A stretch of 64,000 bases of DNA from Ottowia flava (GTDB lineage Bacteria > Pseudomonadota > Gammaproteobacteria > Burkholderiales > Burkholderiaceae_C): contig NZ_VRUA01000004.1 of the NCBI RefSeq assembly GCF_008017535.1, positions 1 through 64,000 on the forward strand, written 5' to 3'. A program made the translations under genes and the position numbers. Shown in pieces: positions 17,960 to 27,979 of the stretch. Numbering within the stretch: the first letter of the stretch is position 1; every line of letters starts with the position of its first letter. The notes below the pieces were generated by a model. That model was not told where the DNA came from. It worked only from the letters and a program-made list of their open reading frames with translations, and did not search any database.

Positions 17960-18598
17960 TCAGCGCCTGACCGTACCAGCCCCGACGCGGGCAGCGTCTG
18001 CCCAGACAGCGTCCACGCGGTCATCGCCTTCGAGCTGCGCGCGCAGCATGGGCAGCGCGTCCAATCCCCAGAACAGGCGGCCGTCGACGGCCAGGGTCGG
18101 CACGCCAAACACACCGGCTGACAGGGCGCCTTCGGTGGCGACCTTCAGCATCTGCTTGACCTCGTCGCTGGCCGGGTCGCGTGCCGGGGCGAGCTGGGCC
18201 GTCACCTCCGCCAGCCTATCCGGGTCATCGGCCGCCGCACCGCCTGCACGCCAGACATGGTGCAGCAGGGTTTCGCACACATGGCGATTGGGGGTGCCCT
18301 GGCGCGCGCAGGCCCACGCCAGACGCAGCAGCGCCAGCGGATTGAACGGGTGCGCGGCGGGCAGTTGCATCGGGATACCCAGCGCCTGCGCCTGCCAGAG
18401 CACCTGACGGTACGTCCAGTCGCGCTTTGGCGGGATCTCGGCCGGCCCCAACTGACCGTGCGCCTTCAGCAGCGCGGCAAACAGGATCGGACGGTACACC
18501 ACCTCATAGCCCAAGCCCTCCAGCGCGCGCGGCAACTGCTCGAACGCAAGGTACGCATAGGGCGAAATGAAGTCGAGGTAGCAGTCGATGCGTTTCAT
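17960..18598 (-). CDS. DsbA-like 2-hydroxychromene-2-carboxylate isomerase family protein
   Basis: A 212-residue thioredoxin-fold protein of the HCCA-isomerase/kappa-GST group. The start MKRIDCYLDFISPYAYLAFE matches the conserved first strand and helix (DxxSPxxY). The FGVPTLAVDGRLFWGLDAL stretch is the cis-proline and glutathione-binding part. HCCA isomerases use glutathione to convert an intermediate of naphthalene degradation, but most chromosomal members have unknown glutathione-linked roles. It has no CxxC disulfide motif, so a DsbA-type oxidoreductase role is unlikely. The next gene upstream on this strand (DUF1289) ends 6 bp away, suggesting co-transcription. Confidence 0.8.
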   Translation of the reverse strand: MKRIDCYLDFISPYAYLAFEQLPRALEGLGYEVVYRPILFAALLKAHGQLGPAEIPPKRDWTYRQVLWQAQALGIPMQLPAAHPFNPLALLRLAWACARQGTPNRHVCETLLHHVWRAGGAAADDPDRLAEVTAQLAPARDPASDEVKQMLKVATEGALSAGVFGVPTLAVDGRLFWGLDALPMLRAQLEGDDRVDAVWADAARVGAGTVRR

Positions 18599-18604
18599 AC
18601 AGAC

Positions 18605-18859
18605 TTACGCTCCGGATCGTGCCTGCGGGTGAGCGTTGCGGCGCTCGGCCAGGCGGGCCAGCACCTCGCGTCGCGCGGCGGTGTCCATGGCCCCCCAGCG
18701 CGCGATTTCGTCGGTGCGGCGCAAGCAGCCTTCACACCAGCCGGTCGCCGGGTGCAACCGGCAGACGCCTGTGCAGGGTGACGCGATCTCGTCTTGGGAT
18801 TGGGGATTCAGCGAGCCTTCTGGGTCCGCCCCATCTGCGCAGGCAGCTTCTCTATTCAT
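18605..18859 (-). CDS. DUF1289 small cysteine-rich protein
   Basis: An 84-residue protein containing the DUF1289 core SPCTGVCRLHPATGWCEGCLR followed by DEIARWGAMD, with four cysteines spaced as in a small metal-binding site. The function of the family is unknown. The start is doubtful: ATG 18859 lies inside a family A repeat, and the first dozen or so residues (NREAACADGADPEG) are repeat-encoded; a TTG at 18868 is an alternative. It lies between ybaK and the DsbA-like gene on the same strand, overlapping or abutting both, so all three are probably one transcript. Confidence 0.75.
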   Translation of the reverse strand: MNREAACADGADPEGSLNPQSQDEIASPCTGVCRLHPATGWCEGCLRRTDEIARWGAMDTAARREVLARLAERRNAHPQARSGA

Positions 18860-18868
18860 AGCACTCAA
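18812..18868 (-). repeat. Family A repeat, copy 6 (at the DUF1289 start)
   Basis: The reverse strand reads TTGAGTGCTATGAATAGAGA, then AGCTGCCTGCGCAGATGGGG. It spans the ybaK stop and supplies the start codon and N-terminal codons of the DUF1289 gene. Confidence 0.75.
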
Positions 18869-19371
18869 GCAACGTCGACGGCCTGCACGACGTCGGCCAC
18901 CGGCGCGCCGGTCAGGCGCTCCAGATCCGCCGGACGCAACTGGAACACCCCATGCGGGTGTCCCGCGGCAGCCCAGATGACATCAAAGCGGTAAAGCTCG
19001 CGGTCGATCAAGGTGACCGGCGCCTCGGTGTGCGCCAGCGGCGCCACGCCGCCAATGGTGAAGCCGGTGCGCGCCTTCACGAAGTCGGCGTCGGCGCGGC
19101 CGATCTTGCCCACCAGCGCCGCCACGCGCTTCTCGTCCACGCGGCGGTCACCGCTGGTGATGACCAGCACGGCCACGTCGTCCTCCTTGCGGCGGAAGAT
19201 GATGCTTTTGGCAATCTGGCCAACGCCGATGCCCAGCGCGTCGGCAGCCTGCTGCGCGGTGCGTGCCGCGTCGTCCAGCATGACAGGCCCGTGCGCGTGG
19301 CCGGCTGCGGCCAGCGCGCGCGCCACGCGCTGCACACCCTCGGGCAGGTTCTGGGATGGGGTTGCGCTCAC
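18865..19371 (-). CDS. YbaK/EbsC-family aminoacyl-tRNA editing protein
   Basis: A 168-residue YbaK/ProX-type domain (RTAQQAADALGIGVGQIAKSI, FRRKEDDVAVLVITSGDRRV, GFTIGGVAPLAHT). Members remove wrongly attached amino acids from tRNA (for example Cys-tRNAPro) in the cytoplasm, using the conserved lysine in the GQIAKSI stretch. Short stand-alone members like this one have varied substrates, so the exact tRNA is not known. It is followed directly by the DUF1289 gene, whose start region overlaps its stop. Confidence 0.85.
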   Translation of the reverse strand: MSATPSQNLPEGVQRVARALAAAGHAHGPVMLDDAARTAQQAADALGIGVGQIAKSIIFRRKEDDVAVLVITSGDRRVDEKRVAALVGKIGRADADFVKARTGFTIGGVAPLAHTEAPVTLIDRELYRFDVIWAAAGHPHGVFQLRPADLERLTGAPVADVVQAVDVA

Positions 19372-19408
19372 GTCAGAAAAAGCCTTTCCGGTTGCCCGTA
19401 TCCGTTGC

Positions 19409-19957
19409 TCAGTAGCGGAGCATGGACTCGGTGTTCATGCGATCGCGCAGGCGGCGCAATTCGCGCTCGGCACGGTGAAGCCGGTCGCCCACGTTCTCGC
19501 CTTTGCGCTGACGCTCCCGCAGCCGGTCGATCTCACGGTACTGACGGTCAATGTCATTTTGCAGCTCGCGCATGCGACGCTGGTACTCGAAGCGCTCGAA
19601 CGCCGGCCGGTAGTAGTACAGGAATTGCGGCTCGAGCTCGGGAGGACAGTAGCCGGTCTCATAGCGGCCGCCGCGCCGAGCGAAATTCTCTGCGCCCCCG
19701 GGCGTGCAGAAAACGCGCAGTCCGTCCTGCCAACCGCGCCCATAGGCGCCCATATCGGCGCCAAAGCCCAGCTCCTGACACGCTTCGGCTCGGCGCCGCC
19801 CCGTGGCACTGCCGCTCCCGCTCGAAGCGTCGTTGTAGCCGAGAGACTGCCAGTCGGCTTTCTGACAGTCCTCTGCGTTCATCGTGGCGCAGCCACCCAG
19901 AACGCCAACCAAGGCCAGGCAGGCCCCGATGCGCAGCGCGATGCTCAGTCTTTGCAT
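19409..19957 (-). CDS. DUF2799 lipoprotein
   Basis: A 182-residue protein with a lipoprotein signal (lipobox VLGGC at residues about 19-23). The DUF2799 pattern follows: CQKADWQSLGYNDA, ACQELGFGADMGAYGRGWQ, LRVFCTPGGAENFARRGGRY. The C-terminal 70 residues are rich in Arg, Glu, Leu and Gln and are predicted to form a coiled coil (RELQNDIDRQYREIDRLRER). The family sits in the outer membrane or periplasm and its role is unknown. It stands alone, 37 bp upstream of ybaK on the same strand. Confidence 0.8.
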   Translation of the reverse strand: MQRLSIALRIGACLALVGVLGGCATMNAEDCQKADWQSLGYNDASSGSGSATGRRRAEACQELGFGADMGAYGRGWQDGLRVFCTPGGAENFARRGGRYETGYCPPELEPQFLYYYRPAFERFEYQRRMRELQNDIDRQYREIDRLRERQRKGENVGDRLHRAERELRRLRDRMNTESMLRY

Positions 19958-20054
19958 GCTTGCTCCTCACTCCACGTTGTTGTGAGCGAAGCATAATGCG
20001 GCGCCCGAAACCCTTGCAAGCCGGCCTTCACCATCGTGCCCGCAAGAAGTGGTG

Positions 20055-20104
20055 TGCCTGCGCCCATCTTTTGGACGCAGGCAGCTACTTTTTTTGATAG
20101 CTTT
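20055..20104 (-). repeat. Family A repeat, copy 7
   Basis: The reverse strand reads AAAGCTATCAAAAAAAGTAG, then CTGCCTGCGTCC. It is in the 253-bp gap between the DUF2799 gene and the HMG-CoA lyase gene; the 3' half is more diverged than in other copies. Confidence 0.65.
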
Positions 20105-20210
20105 CAGCCTGCACAGCGTTGTCCTAAACCCGCGGCCAACTGAGGGTGCAGGCGGGCACCGCCGACACCGCAATGCGTGGGCTGGCGGGCAGCCACCAGC
20201 TGCAGCGCGG

Positions 20211-21116
20211 TCAGGCGCGCTTGGCGATCAGGGCCGTGGCCACGCGTGAGCCGGTCTTGCGGCCGAGCTGCTCGCTGACGTAGGCGCCGGCGTCGATCAG
20301 TTGGTCCAGATCGATGCCGGTCTCGATGCCCATGCCCTGCAGCATGTAGACCACGTCTTCCGTCGCCACGTTGCCGGTCGCGCCCTTGGCGTACGGACAG
20401 CCGCCCAGGCCCGCCACCGAGGTGTCGTACTGCCAGACCCCCATTTCGAGCGCCGCCAGGGTGTTGGCCAGCGCCTGGCCATAGGTGTCGTGGAAGTGGC
20501 CAGATACGTCGTTCAGGTCGTAATGCTGCAGTGTGGCCTCGATCGCTGCCTGAACTTTGCGCGGCGTGCCGACGCCAATCGTGTCGGCCACCCCCACGTG
20601 CTGAACGCCAATGCCCTTCATCAGGCCAGCCAGGTAACCCACGCGCTCGGGCGCGATCTCGCCCTCATAGGGGCAGCCCACCGCGCAACTCATGGCGCCG
20701 CGCACATAAATGCCCTTGGCGCGTGCGGCCTCAACCACCGGCGCGAACCGCTCGATGCTTTCAGCGATGGAGCAATTGATGTTCTTCTGGCTGAAAGCCT
20801 CGCTGGCCGCGCCGAAGACGACGATCTCGTCCGGGCGGTCGGCCAGCGCAGCTTCAAAGCCCTTCAAGTTCGGCGTCAGCACGCTGTAGCGCACGCCCGG
20901 CTGACGCTGGACGCCGCTCATCACCTCGTGGTTGTCGGCCATCTGTGGCACCCACTTGGGGCTGACGTAGCTGGTGACTTCGATGTCCTTCAGGCCTGCT
21001 GCCTGCAGGCGGTGCACCAGCTCGATCTTGACCGCCGCGGGCACGGGCTGCTTTTCGTTCTGCAGACCGTCGCGCGGGCCGACATCGGTGATCTTGACTC
21101 GGAGGGGCAGTGTCAT
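20211..21116 (-). CDS. liuE: Hydroxymethylglutaryl-CoA lyase
   Basis: A 301-residue TIM-barrel enzyme that splits HMG-CoA into acetoacetate and acetyl-CoA, the last step of leucine breakdown. ATG 21116 is used; the open frame extends upstream without family similarity. Key motifs are VGPRDGLQNEK (catalytic Arg and metal Asp near residues 13-16), YVRGAMSCAVGCP, the metal-binding SGHFHDTYGQAL and the active-site cysteine in GGCPYAKGATGN. It is the most distal gene of the liu set here, separated from the methylcrotonyl-CoA carboxylase genes by a plus-strand kinase/phosphoesterase pair and a dehydrogenase gene. The symbol follows Pseudomonas usage. Confidence 0.92.
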   Translation of the reverse strand: MTLPLRVKITDVGPRDGLQNEKQPVPAAVKIELVHRLQAAGLKDIEVTSYVSPKWVPQMADNHEVMSGVQRQPGVRYSVLTPNLKGFEAALADRPDEIVVFGAASEAFSQKNINCSIAESIERFAPVVEAARAKGIYVRGAMSCAVGCPYEGEIAPERVGYLAGLMKGIGVQHVGVADTIGVGTPRKVQAAIEATLQHYDLNDVSGHFHDTYGQALANTLAALEMGVWQYDTSVAGLGGCPYAKGATGNVATEDVVYMLQGMGIETGIDLDQLIDAGAYVSEQLGRKTGSRVATALIAKRA

Positions 21117-21246
21117 GGCAATGTATCGGCTGTGTGGCACGGGAATTGGGCAGTGTAGCGCCGGGGCCGTGCGGGTGCTTCGCCGCCTCTGGCTTGCCCG
21201 CAACCTTAAGATGGCAGGCCGCGTCCCGGCGAATGGACCGTTCACG

Positions 21247-22011
21247 ATGAAGATTGCCCTGCTGTCAGACATTCATGCCAATCTGCATGCGCTTGACGCA
21301 TGCCTGGCCCACGCCGAAGCCGCGGGCGTGCAAGGCTATGCCTTGCTGGGCGATTTGGTCGGCTACGGCGCGTTTCCGGCCGAAGTGGTGCGGCGCGCGA
21401 TGGCGCTGGTCGCCGCGGGCGCCCCTGCCGTCATGGGCAACCACGACCATTACGCCAATGTGCAGGTCACTGACGCCAAGCAGATGGCGCACACCGGCGT
21501 GGCTTGGACGCAGGCGCAGCTGGGCGGCCCCGAACTCGGCTTCCTGGCGCAGCTGCCGATGACCGCCCGCCTGGGCAGCGCACTGCTGGTACATGCCAGC
21601 GCCGACGCGCCGCCACAGTGGCGCTACGTCACCAACCCGCAGCTGGCCGCCCTCAGCCTGGACGGCGCGACCGAGCCGCCCACGGGCAGCGACGCCGTGC
21701 ACTACGTCTTCGGCGGTCACGTGCACGCGCAGACGCTCTACTTTCGCGGCGGCGCAGGCAAGCTGATGCCCTTTGCGCCCACGCCCGGTGTGCCGATTCC
21801 GGTGCCGCGCCACCGGCGCTGGCTCGCCACGGTCGGCTCGGTCGGCCAGCCACGCGATGGTCGCGTGGACGCCATGTACGCGATCTTCGACGAGGCCGCC
21901 GCGCAGCTCACCTTCCACCGCGTGCCCTACGACGTGCAGGCCGCCGCCGCGGCCATCCGCGCCACCCCGTTGCCGCCCTTCTTCGCCGACCGGCTGGAGA
22001 CCGGCCAGTGA
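21247..22011 (+). CDS. Calcineurin-like metallophosphoesterase
   Basis: A 254-residue protein from ATG 21247 with the ordered metal-site motifs LLSDIHANLHAL (DxH), GDLVGYG (GD), MGNHDHY (GNHD) and GGHVHAQT (GHxH). This matches the YfcE/diadenosine-phosphatase-like group of cytoplasmic phosphoesterases. Its substrate is unknown. The last bases overlap the GTG start of the following protein-kinase gene (GTGA), so the two are made together; a phosphatase encoded with a kinase may act on the same targets. Confidence 0.85.
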   Translation: MKIALLSDIHANLHALDACLAHAEAAGVQGYALLGDLVGYGAFPAEVVRRAMALVAAGAPAVMGNHDHYANVQVTDAKQMAHTGVAWTQAQLGGPELGFLAQLPMTARLGSALLVHASADAPPQWRYVTNPQLAALSLDGATEPPTGSDAVHYVFGGHVHAQTLYFRGGAGKLMPFAPTPGVPIPVPRHRRWLATVGSVGQPRDGRVDAMYAIFDEAAAQLTFHRVPYDVQAAAAAIRATPLPPFFADRLETGQ

Positions 22012-23495
22012 AGGAGCTGGCGCCCGGCACCGTCGTCGACGGCTTTCGCATCGGCGACCTGCTGCACAAGGGCGGCATGGCGCTGATCTACGGCGTGACC
22101 TACGCCGACGACCGCCCCGCGCCCTTCCCCATGGTGATGAAGGTGCCACGCATGACCGCTGGCGACGCGGCCGAGACCATTGTCAGCTTCGAGGTGGAGC
22201 ACCAGATCCTGCGCACGCTCACCGGCCCGCACGTGCCGCAGCTCGTCGCGGCAGGCGACTTGGCCACGCTGCCCTACCTGGCCATGGAATACGTGCCAGG
22301 CCACACGCTGGACCACTGGCTGGCGCAGGCCACCAGCGGCCAGCCGCTGCCCGCCGCCACCTTGGCGGCGCTGGGCGCGGCCGTGGCCACCGCCGCGCAT
22401 GCGCTGCACCAGCAGAACGCGGTGCACCTGGACTTGAAGCCGGCCAACGTGATCGTCCGCGACCCTTCGGATGCCGCCGCCATCGCGCGCGCCGTGGCCG
22501 ACCCGCTGGCCATGCTGGATGCGGTGCTGCTGGACTTTGGCCTGTCCTGGCACGCGCACCTGCCCGACCTGCTGGCCGAGGAGATGCGCCCGGCGGTCGG
22601 CTCGCCCGCCTACATGTCGCCAGAACAGGTGGTCGGCGTGCGCGGCGACCCGCGCAGCGACGTGTTCGCGATCGGCGTGCTGCTGTACGAGTTGGCCACC
22701 GGCACGCTGCCTTTTGGCGCGCCGACCAGCCGCGGCGGCTTGCGTCAGCGCCTGTGGATGGACCCGGTGCCCCCGCGCAAGCTCCGGCCCGACCTGCCGC
22801 CCTGGTTGCAGGAGGTGATCCTGCGTTGCCTGGAGCCGACCGCCGCCGACCGCTACCCGTCCGCCGCGCACCTGGCGTTTGACCTGTCGCACCCTGCACA
22901 GGTGCGCGTCACCGAGCGGGGCGAGCGCCTCACGGGCACGGGCTTTCGCACGCACTTCAAGCGCTGGCTGCGCGCCGCGGGTGAGCAGTACCGGCCCAGC
23001 CCGCTGCCCGCGCGGCAGATCGCCGAGGTGCCGATCCTGATGGTCTGCGTGCCGCACCACGATGTGACCGACGCGACGCTGGAATCGCTGCGCGCAGCGG
23101 TCACGCGTTCGCTGGGCATCCGCCCTGGCGCGCGGCTGGCGGTGGTCACCGTCGTGTCGCCTGGCGCCAGCAGCGCCACCGACAGGGCGCGCAGCGAAAC
23201 CGCGCTACAGCGGCAGATGCTGGCCATGCTCAAGCGCTGGGCCCAGCCGCTGAAGCTGGAGGGGCACCAGGTGTCGTTTCACGTGCTGGAAGACAGCGAC
23301 CGCGCCGACGCCATCGTGCGCTACGCCAGCACCAACAACGTCAGCATGATCGTCCTGGGTGCCGCCACGCACGGCGTGCAACTGCAGCGCTTCATTGCCA
23401 CGGTGCCCATCAAGGTGGCCATGAACGCGCCCTGTACGGTGATCCTGGTCAAGCAGACGCAGCCGCCGGCACCGCTGGGCGGTTTATCTGGCTGA
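22008..23495 (+). CDS. Serine/threonine protein kinase with a C-terminal UspA domain
   Basis: A 495-residue protein from GTG 22008, overlapping the phosphoesterase stop by 4 bp. The kinase domain (about residues 8-300) has the ATP lysine in VMKVPR, the catalytic loop VHLDLKPANV (HLD in place of HRD), the metal DFG in LLDFGLSW, and SPAYMSPEQV. The glycine loop is atypical (LLHKGGMALIYG). After a linker, residues 340-485 form a universal stress protein domain (PILMVCVPHHD, the nucleotide-site segment MIVLGAATHGV, and APCTVILVK). There is no membrane segment, so it is a soluble kinase. Its substrates and the signal read by the UspA domain are unknown. Confidence 0.85.
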   Translation: MKELAPGTVVDGFRIGDLLHKGGMALIYGVTYADDRPAPFPMVMKVPRMTAGDAAETIVSFEVEHQILRTLTGPHVPQLVAAGDLATLPYLAMEYVPGHTLDHWLAQATSGQPLPAATLAALGAAVATAAHALHQQNAVHLDLKPANVIVRDPSDAAAIARAVADPLAMLDAVLLDFGLSWHAHLPDLLAEEMRPAVGSPAYMSPEQVVGVRGDPRSDVFAIGVLLYELATGTLPFGAPTSRGGLRQRLWMDPVPPRKLRPDLPPWLQEVILRCLEPTAADRYPSAAHLAFDLSHPAQVRVTERGERLTGTGFRTHFKRWLRAAGEQYRPSPLPARQIAEVPILMVCVPHHDVTDATLESLRAAVTRSLGIRPGARLAVVTVVSPGASSATDRARSETALQRQMLAMLKRWAQPLKLEGHQVSFHVLEDSDRADAIVRYASTNNVSMIVLGAATHGVQLQRFIATVPIKVAMNAPCTVILVKQTQPPAPLGGLSG

Positions 23496-23514
23496 TCACA
23501 TCGCTTCAGGAATT

Positions 23515-23580
23515 CAAAGAAAATCGGGCTGCAGCCCTACAACCCCCTGCGCAGTCAGCTCCTATTTCGTGAGCAAAAAA
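23515..23580 (-). repeat. Family A repeat, copy 8
   Basis: The reverse strand reads TTTTTTGCTCACGAAATAGG, then AGCTGACTGCGCAGG and GTTGTAGGGCTGCAG. It lies in the convergent gap between the kinase and the dehydrogenase genes. Confidence 0.75.
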
Positions 23581-23603
23581 CCACCAACCAACGTACGACG
23601 CAC

Positions 23604-24530
23604 TCAGTAGCCGCGGTCGCGCTGCACCACGCCACTGGGCATCTCGCCGCGCGCCAGTGCCTGCAGCGCACGCACGACCTGCGCCACCGCTTCCGGGCGC
23701 AGTGTCTGCGCGCTGATGTGCGGTGTCAGCGTCACGTGGGGCTGCGTCCAGAGCCAGTGCTCGGGCGGCAGCGGCTCTTCCTGCATCACGTCCAGCGTGG
23801 CACCGGCCAGGTGGCCCTCGTCCAGCAGGGCGCGCAGATCGTCTTCCACCAGCAGCCCACCGCGCGCCACGTTGATGACGTAGCCAGCCAGCTGGATCTG
23901 CTCCAGCGTTTGCCGGTTGAGGAGGCCGCGCGTCGCCGGTGTGAGCGGCAGCAAGCTGACCAGCACGCGTGTGCCCTGCAGGAAGTCGGGCAGACCGTCG
24001 TCGCCATGGAAGCAGCGCACGCCCGGCAGATCGCGCGGCGTGCGGCTCCAACCCAGCACCGGGAAGTCGAACTGCTGCACCGCCTGTGCCACGCGCGCGC
24101 CCAGCGCGCCCAGGCCCATCACCCCCACCGGGAACTCGCTGCGCACATGCGGCCGGCGCGGGCGCCAGCGCGCTTCGCGTTGCTGACGCTCATAGGCGTC
24201 GAATTCTCGAAAGAAGCGGATCAGCGCATGGCACACGTACTCGGCCATCTGCACCGCCATGCCCGCGTCTTCCAGCCGCACCACCGTCATGCTGGCCGGC
24301 AAAGGCAGCGCCATCAGCTTGTCCACACCGGCACCCAGATTCAGCAGCGCGCGCAACTGCGGTTGCTCGTCGATCAGTTGCCGCGGTGGGCTCCAGACCA
24401 CGGCCGCGTCGTACACCGGCGGCAAGCCAGGCTGCCACTCATCGAACTGCAGACCGGGCATGCCCCCACGCAGATGGGCCAGCCAGGCTGCGTTGTCCTT
24501 GGCTGCGGGTTGGCAGAGCAGCACTTTCAT
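23604..24530 (-). CDS. GhrA-type 2-hydroxyacid dehydrogenase (glyoxylate/hydroxypyruvate reductase)
   Basis: A 308-residue D-2-hydroxyacid dehydrogenase of the GhrA type. It has the NAD(P) motif GVMGLGALGARVAQ (GxGxxG), the catalytic arginine in NVARGG, the glutamate in MQEEPLPPEHWLW and the catalytic histidine in LTPHISAQ. Enzymes of this group reduce glyoxylate or hydroxypyruvate with NADPH in the cytoplasm. It lies on the same strand downstream of the methylcrotonyl-CoA carboxylase alpha gene but 155 bp away, and has no obvious part in leucine catabolism. Confidence 0.85.
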   Translation of the reverse strand: MKVLLCQPAAKDNAAWLAHLRGGMPGLQFDEWQPGLPPVYDAAVVWSPPRQLIDEQPQLRALLNLGAGVDKLMALPLPASMTVVRLEDAGMAVQMAEYVCHALIRFFREFDAYERQQREARWRPRRPHVRSEFPVGVMGLGALGARVAQAVQQFDFPVLGWSRTPRDLPGVRCFHGDDGLPDFLQGTRVLVSLLPLTPATRGLLNRQTLEQIQLAGYVINVARGGLLVEDDLRALLDEGHLAGATLDVMQEEPLPPEHWLWTQPHVTLTPHISAQTLRPEAVAQVVRALQALARGEMPSGVVQRDRGY

Positions 24531-24685
24531 GCCAGCCCCTTGCGTATGGGAACGCTTGCGCGGATAAAAAATGCTGCAGCGCCATCACGGCGACGCGCTT
24601 CGGTTCGGTGGGCGACGGTCATGGTGACCGATGGTCGCACACCAAAGATGGCCGCGGAGCATGCGCTGCGCCGTCGGCCGCGCGT

Positions 24686-26701
<2,016 letters not shown>

Positions 26702-26726
26702 GGGTCTGTCTCCTAGAAACTCAAAA

Positions 26727-27038
26727 TCAAACTGGGTCCGCTGCGTCCGCCGCATTGGCAGGCAACACGTGGCGGCAATAGCGCCAATCGCTGACCGCCT
26801 GGTCGTCGATGTAGGCATCGGGTTTGGGCAGAAAGCCCGCAAAGCCGTCTTCGATGCCCAGCTCTACCGCCGACTGGCGCGCATAGTTGGCGCTGCCGGA
26901 ACTCCACAAGAACAGGGTCATGCCGCCGGACTTCAAACCCTTCACGGTCTGCACCACGCCCGGCATCGGCACGCGCTTGGCGCCGATGGAGCGCACCAAG
27001 GTGTCGTCGACATCCACAAATACGGTACGCGGGCCCAT
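26727..27038 (-). CDS. Small HAD-like hydrolase
   Basis: A 103-residue protein with HAD motif I FVDVDDTLVRS (DxD) at residues 7-17, a motif II-type LFLWSSGSANYARQ, and a late PKPDAYIDDQAV segment in place of motifs III and IV. It is at the short end for the superfamily and lacks a cap, like small phosphatases acting on macromolecules or phosphopeptides; the function is unknown. The ATG directly abuts the stop of the DUF4126 gene, and it lies 25 bp before the carboxylase alpha gene, so it is within the same minus-strand unit. Confidence 0.7.
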   Translation of the reverse strand: MGPRTVFVDVDDTLVRSIGAKRVPMPGVVQTVKGLKSGGMTLFLWSSGSANYARQSAVELGIEDGFAGFLPKPDAYIDDQAVSDWRYCRHVLPANAADAADPV

Positions 27039-27800
27039 CTACGCCCCTTCCGGCACTGACGCGCCACCGCCGAAGAACGCCCGCAGCTTGCGAATCACCA
27101 GTTTCAAGAACTTGTACAGCACCACCAGCAGCAGCACCGACACCAGCAGCATCAGCACCAGCACGATGGCGAAAGCAAGGGGGTGCTGGGTGGCCAGCCA
27201 CATGACGAAGACGACCAGGCCGTCTTCGAAAAACGAGGCCAGCCAGTTGCTGAAAGGCTCAGGCGAGCTGTTGATGGCCGCGCGTGTGGTGGCCTTGGTG
27301 GCGAAAGACGTGGCCGCGAGCGAGCCGCCCAGCAGCCCCGCGACCAGGCCCATGGTGCCGCTGTCGGCGCCGAACACGCCGGCTGCCAGCAGCGCGCCGG
27401 CGGGAATGCGGATGACCGCGTTGACGCTGTCCCACAGGCTGTCGACCCAGGGAATCTTGTCGGCAAAGAATTCGACCAGCAGCATGAAGCCGCTGGCCGC
27501 CAGCACGGCCGGGTGCATCAGCAGCTTGAGCCCTTCAGGCAGCGGGATCCAGCCGACGTAGCCCATGGCACCGGTCAGAAAAACCACGGCGTACAGGCGA
27601 AAGCCGCTGGCCCAGCCCAGCGCCGCGGCCAGGGCCAGCAGCGACGGCATGTCCATCTTGGCGACCACGGGCGCCACCGCGCCGCCCACGGCCGCACCGG
27701 CCTGGCCCACCGCGTTGCCGACCGCGGCCGCGCCGTCTGTGGTCGGGTGGATGCCGATGCTGTGCAGCCACTGCACCACGCTTTGCAGCCAATCGTTCAT
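27039..27800 (-). CDS. DUF4126 membrane protein
   Basis: A 253-residue integral membrane protein. After an N-terminal region with Ala/Gly-rich stretches it has about five to six hydrophobic segments (SLLALAAALGWASGFRLYAV, LAASGFMLLVEFFADKIPWV, a Gly-rich GLVAGLLGGSLAAT, and a strong final helix IVLVLMLLVSVLLLVVLYKF) and a basic tail. The GWASGFRLY and FFADKIPWVDSLWD motifs are those of DUF4126, a family of unknown function. It is in the liu gene cluster between the hydratase and the small HAD gene; no link to leucine breakdown is known. Confidence 0.8.
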   Translation of the reverse strand: MNDWLQSVVQWLHSIGIHPTTDGAAAVGNAVGQAGAAVGGAVAPVVAKMDMPSLLALAAALGWASGFRLYAVVFLTGAMGYVGWIPLPEGLKLLMHPAVLAASGFMLLVEFFADKIPWVDSLWDSVNAVIRIPAGALLAAGVFGADSGTMGLVAGLLGGSLAATSFATKATTRAAINSSPEPFSNWLASFFEDGLVVFVMWLATQHPLAFAIVLVLMLLVSVLLLVVLYKFLKLVIRKLRAFFGGGASVPEGA

Positions 27801-27904
27801 CGTGCCCTCCTGGCGCGCACCGGCGCGCGCACGTGCAGCGCCACAACGCCGCGGGCGGCGGTGGGGACGACAGTGGCGCGGCGACGCGGTGTGTGGCGGG
27901 GCAT

Positions 27905-27962
27905 GGTTGCTATATCAACAATAGCTGGGTGCGCAAGTGGTTGTACGGCTGGAAGGCGATTT
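27905..27962 (+). repeat. Family A repeat, copy 9
   Basis: The sequence reads GGTTGCTATATCAACAATAG, then CTGGGTGCGCAAGTGGTTGT and ACGGCTGGAAGGC. The GCTAT/ATAGC inverted pair at its left end is clear in this copy. It lies between the DUF4126 and hydratase genes. Confidence 0.75.
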
Positions 27963-27979
27963 GATGCTCAAACTGATCT

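Noticed and set aside
17558-18407. Plus-strand frames of 93 and 257 residues upstream of and over the DsbA-like gene
   Set aside because: No ribosome site or family pattern; the second overlaps the well-supported minus-strand gene.
20974-21246. An N-terminal extension of the phosphoesterase gene
   Set aside because: The DxH motif starts right after ATG 21247, and the extension overlaps the HMG-CoA lyase gene on the other strand.
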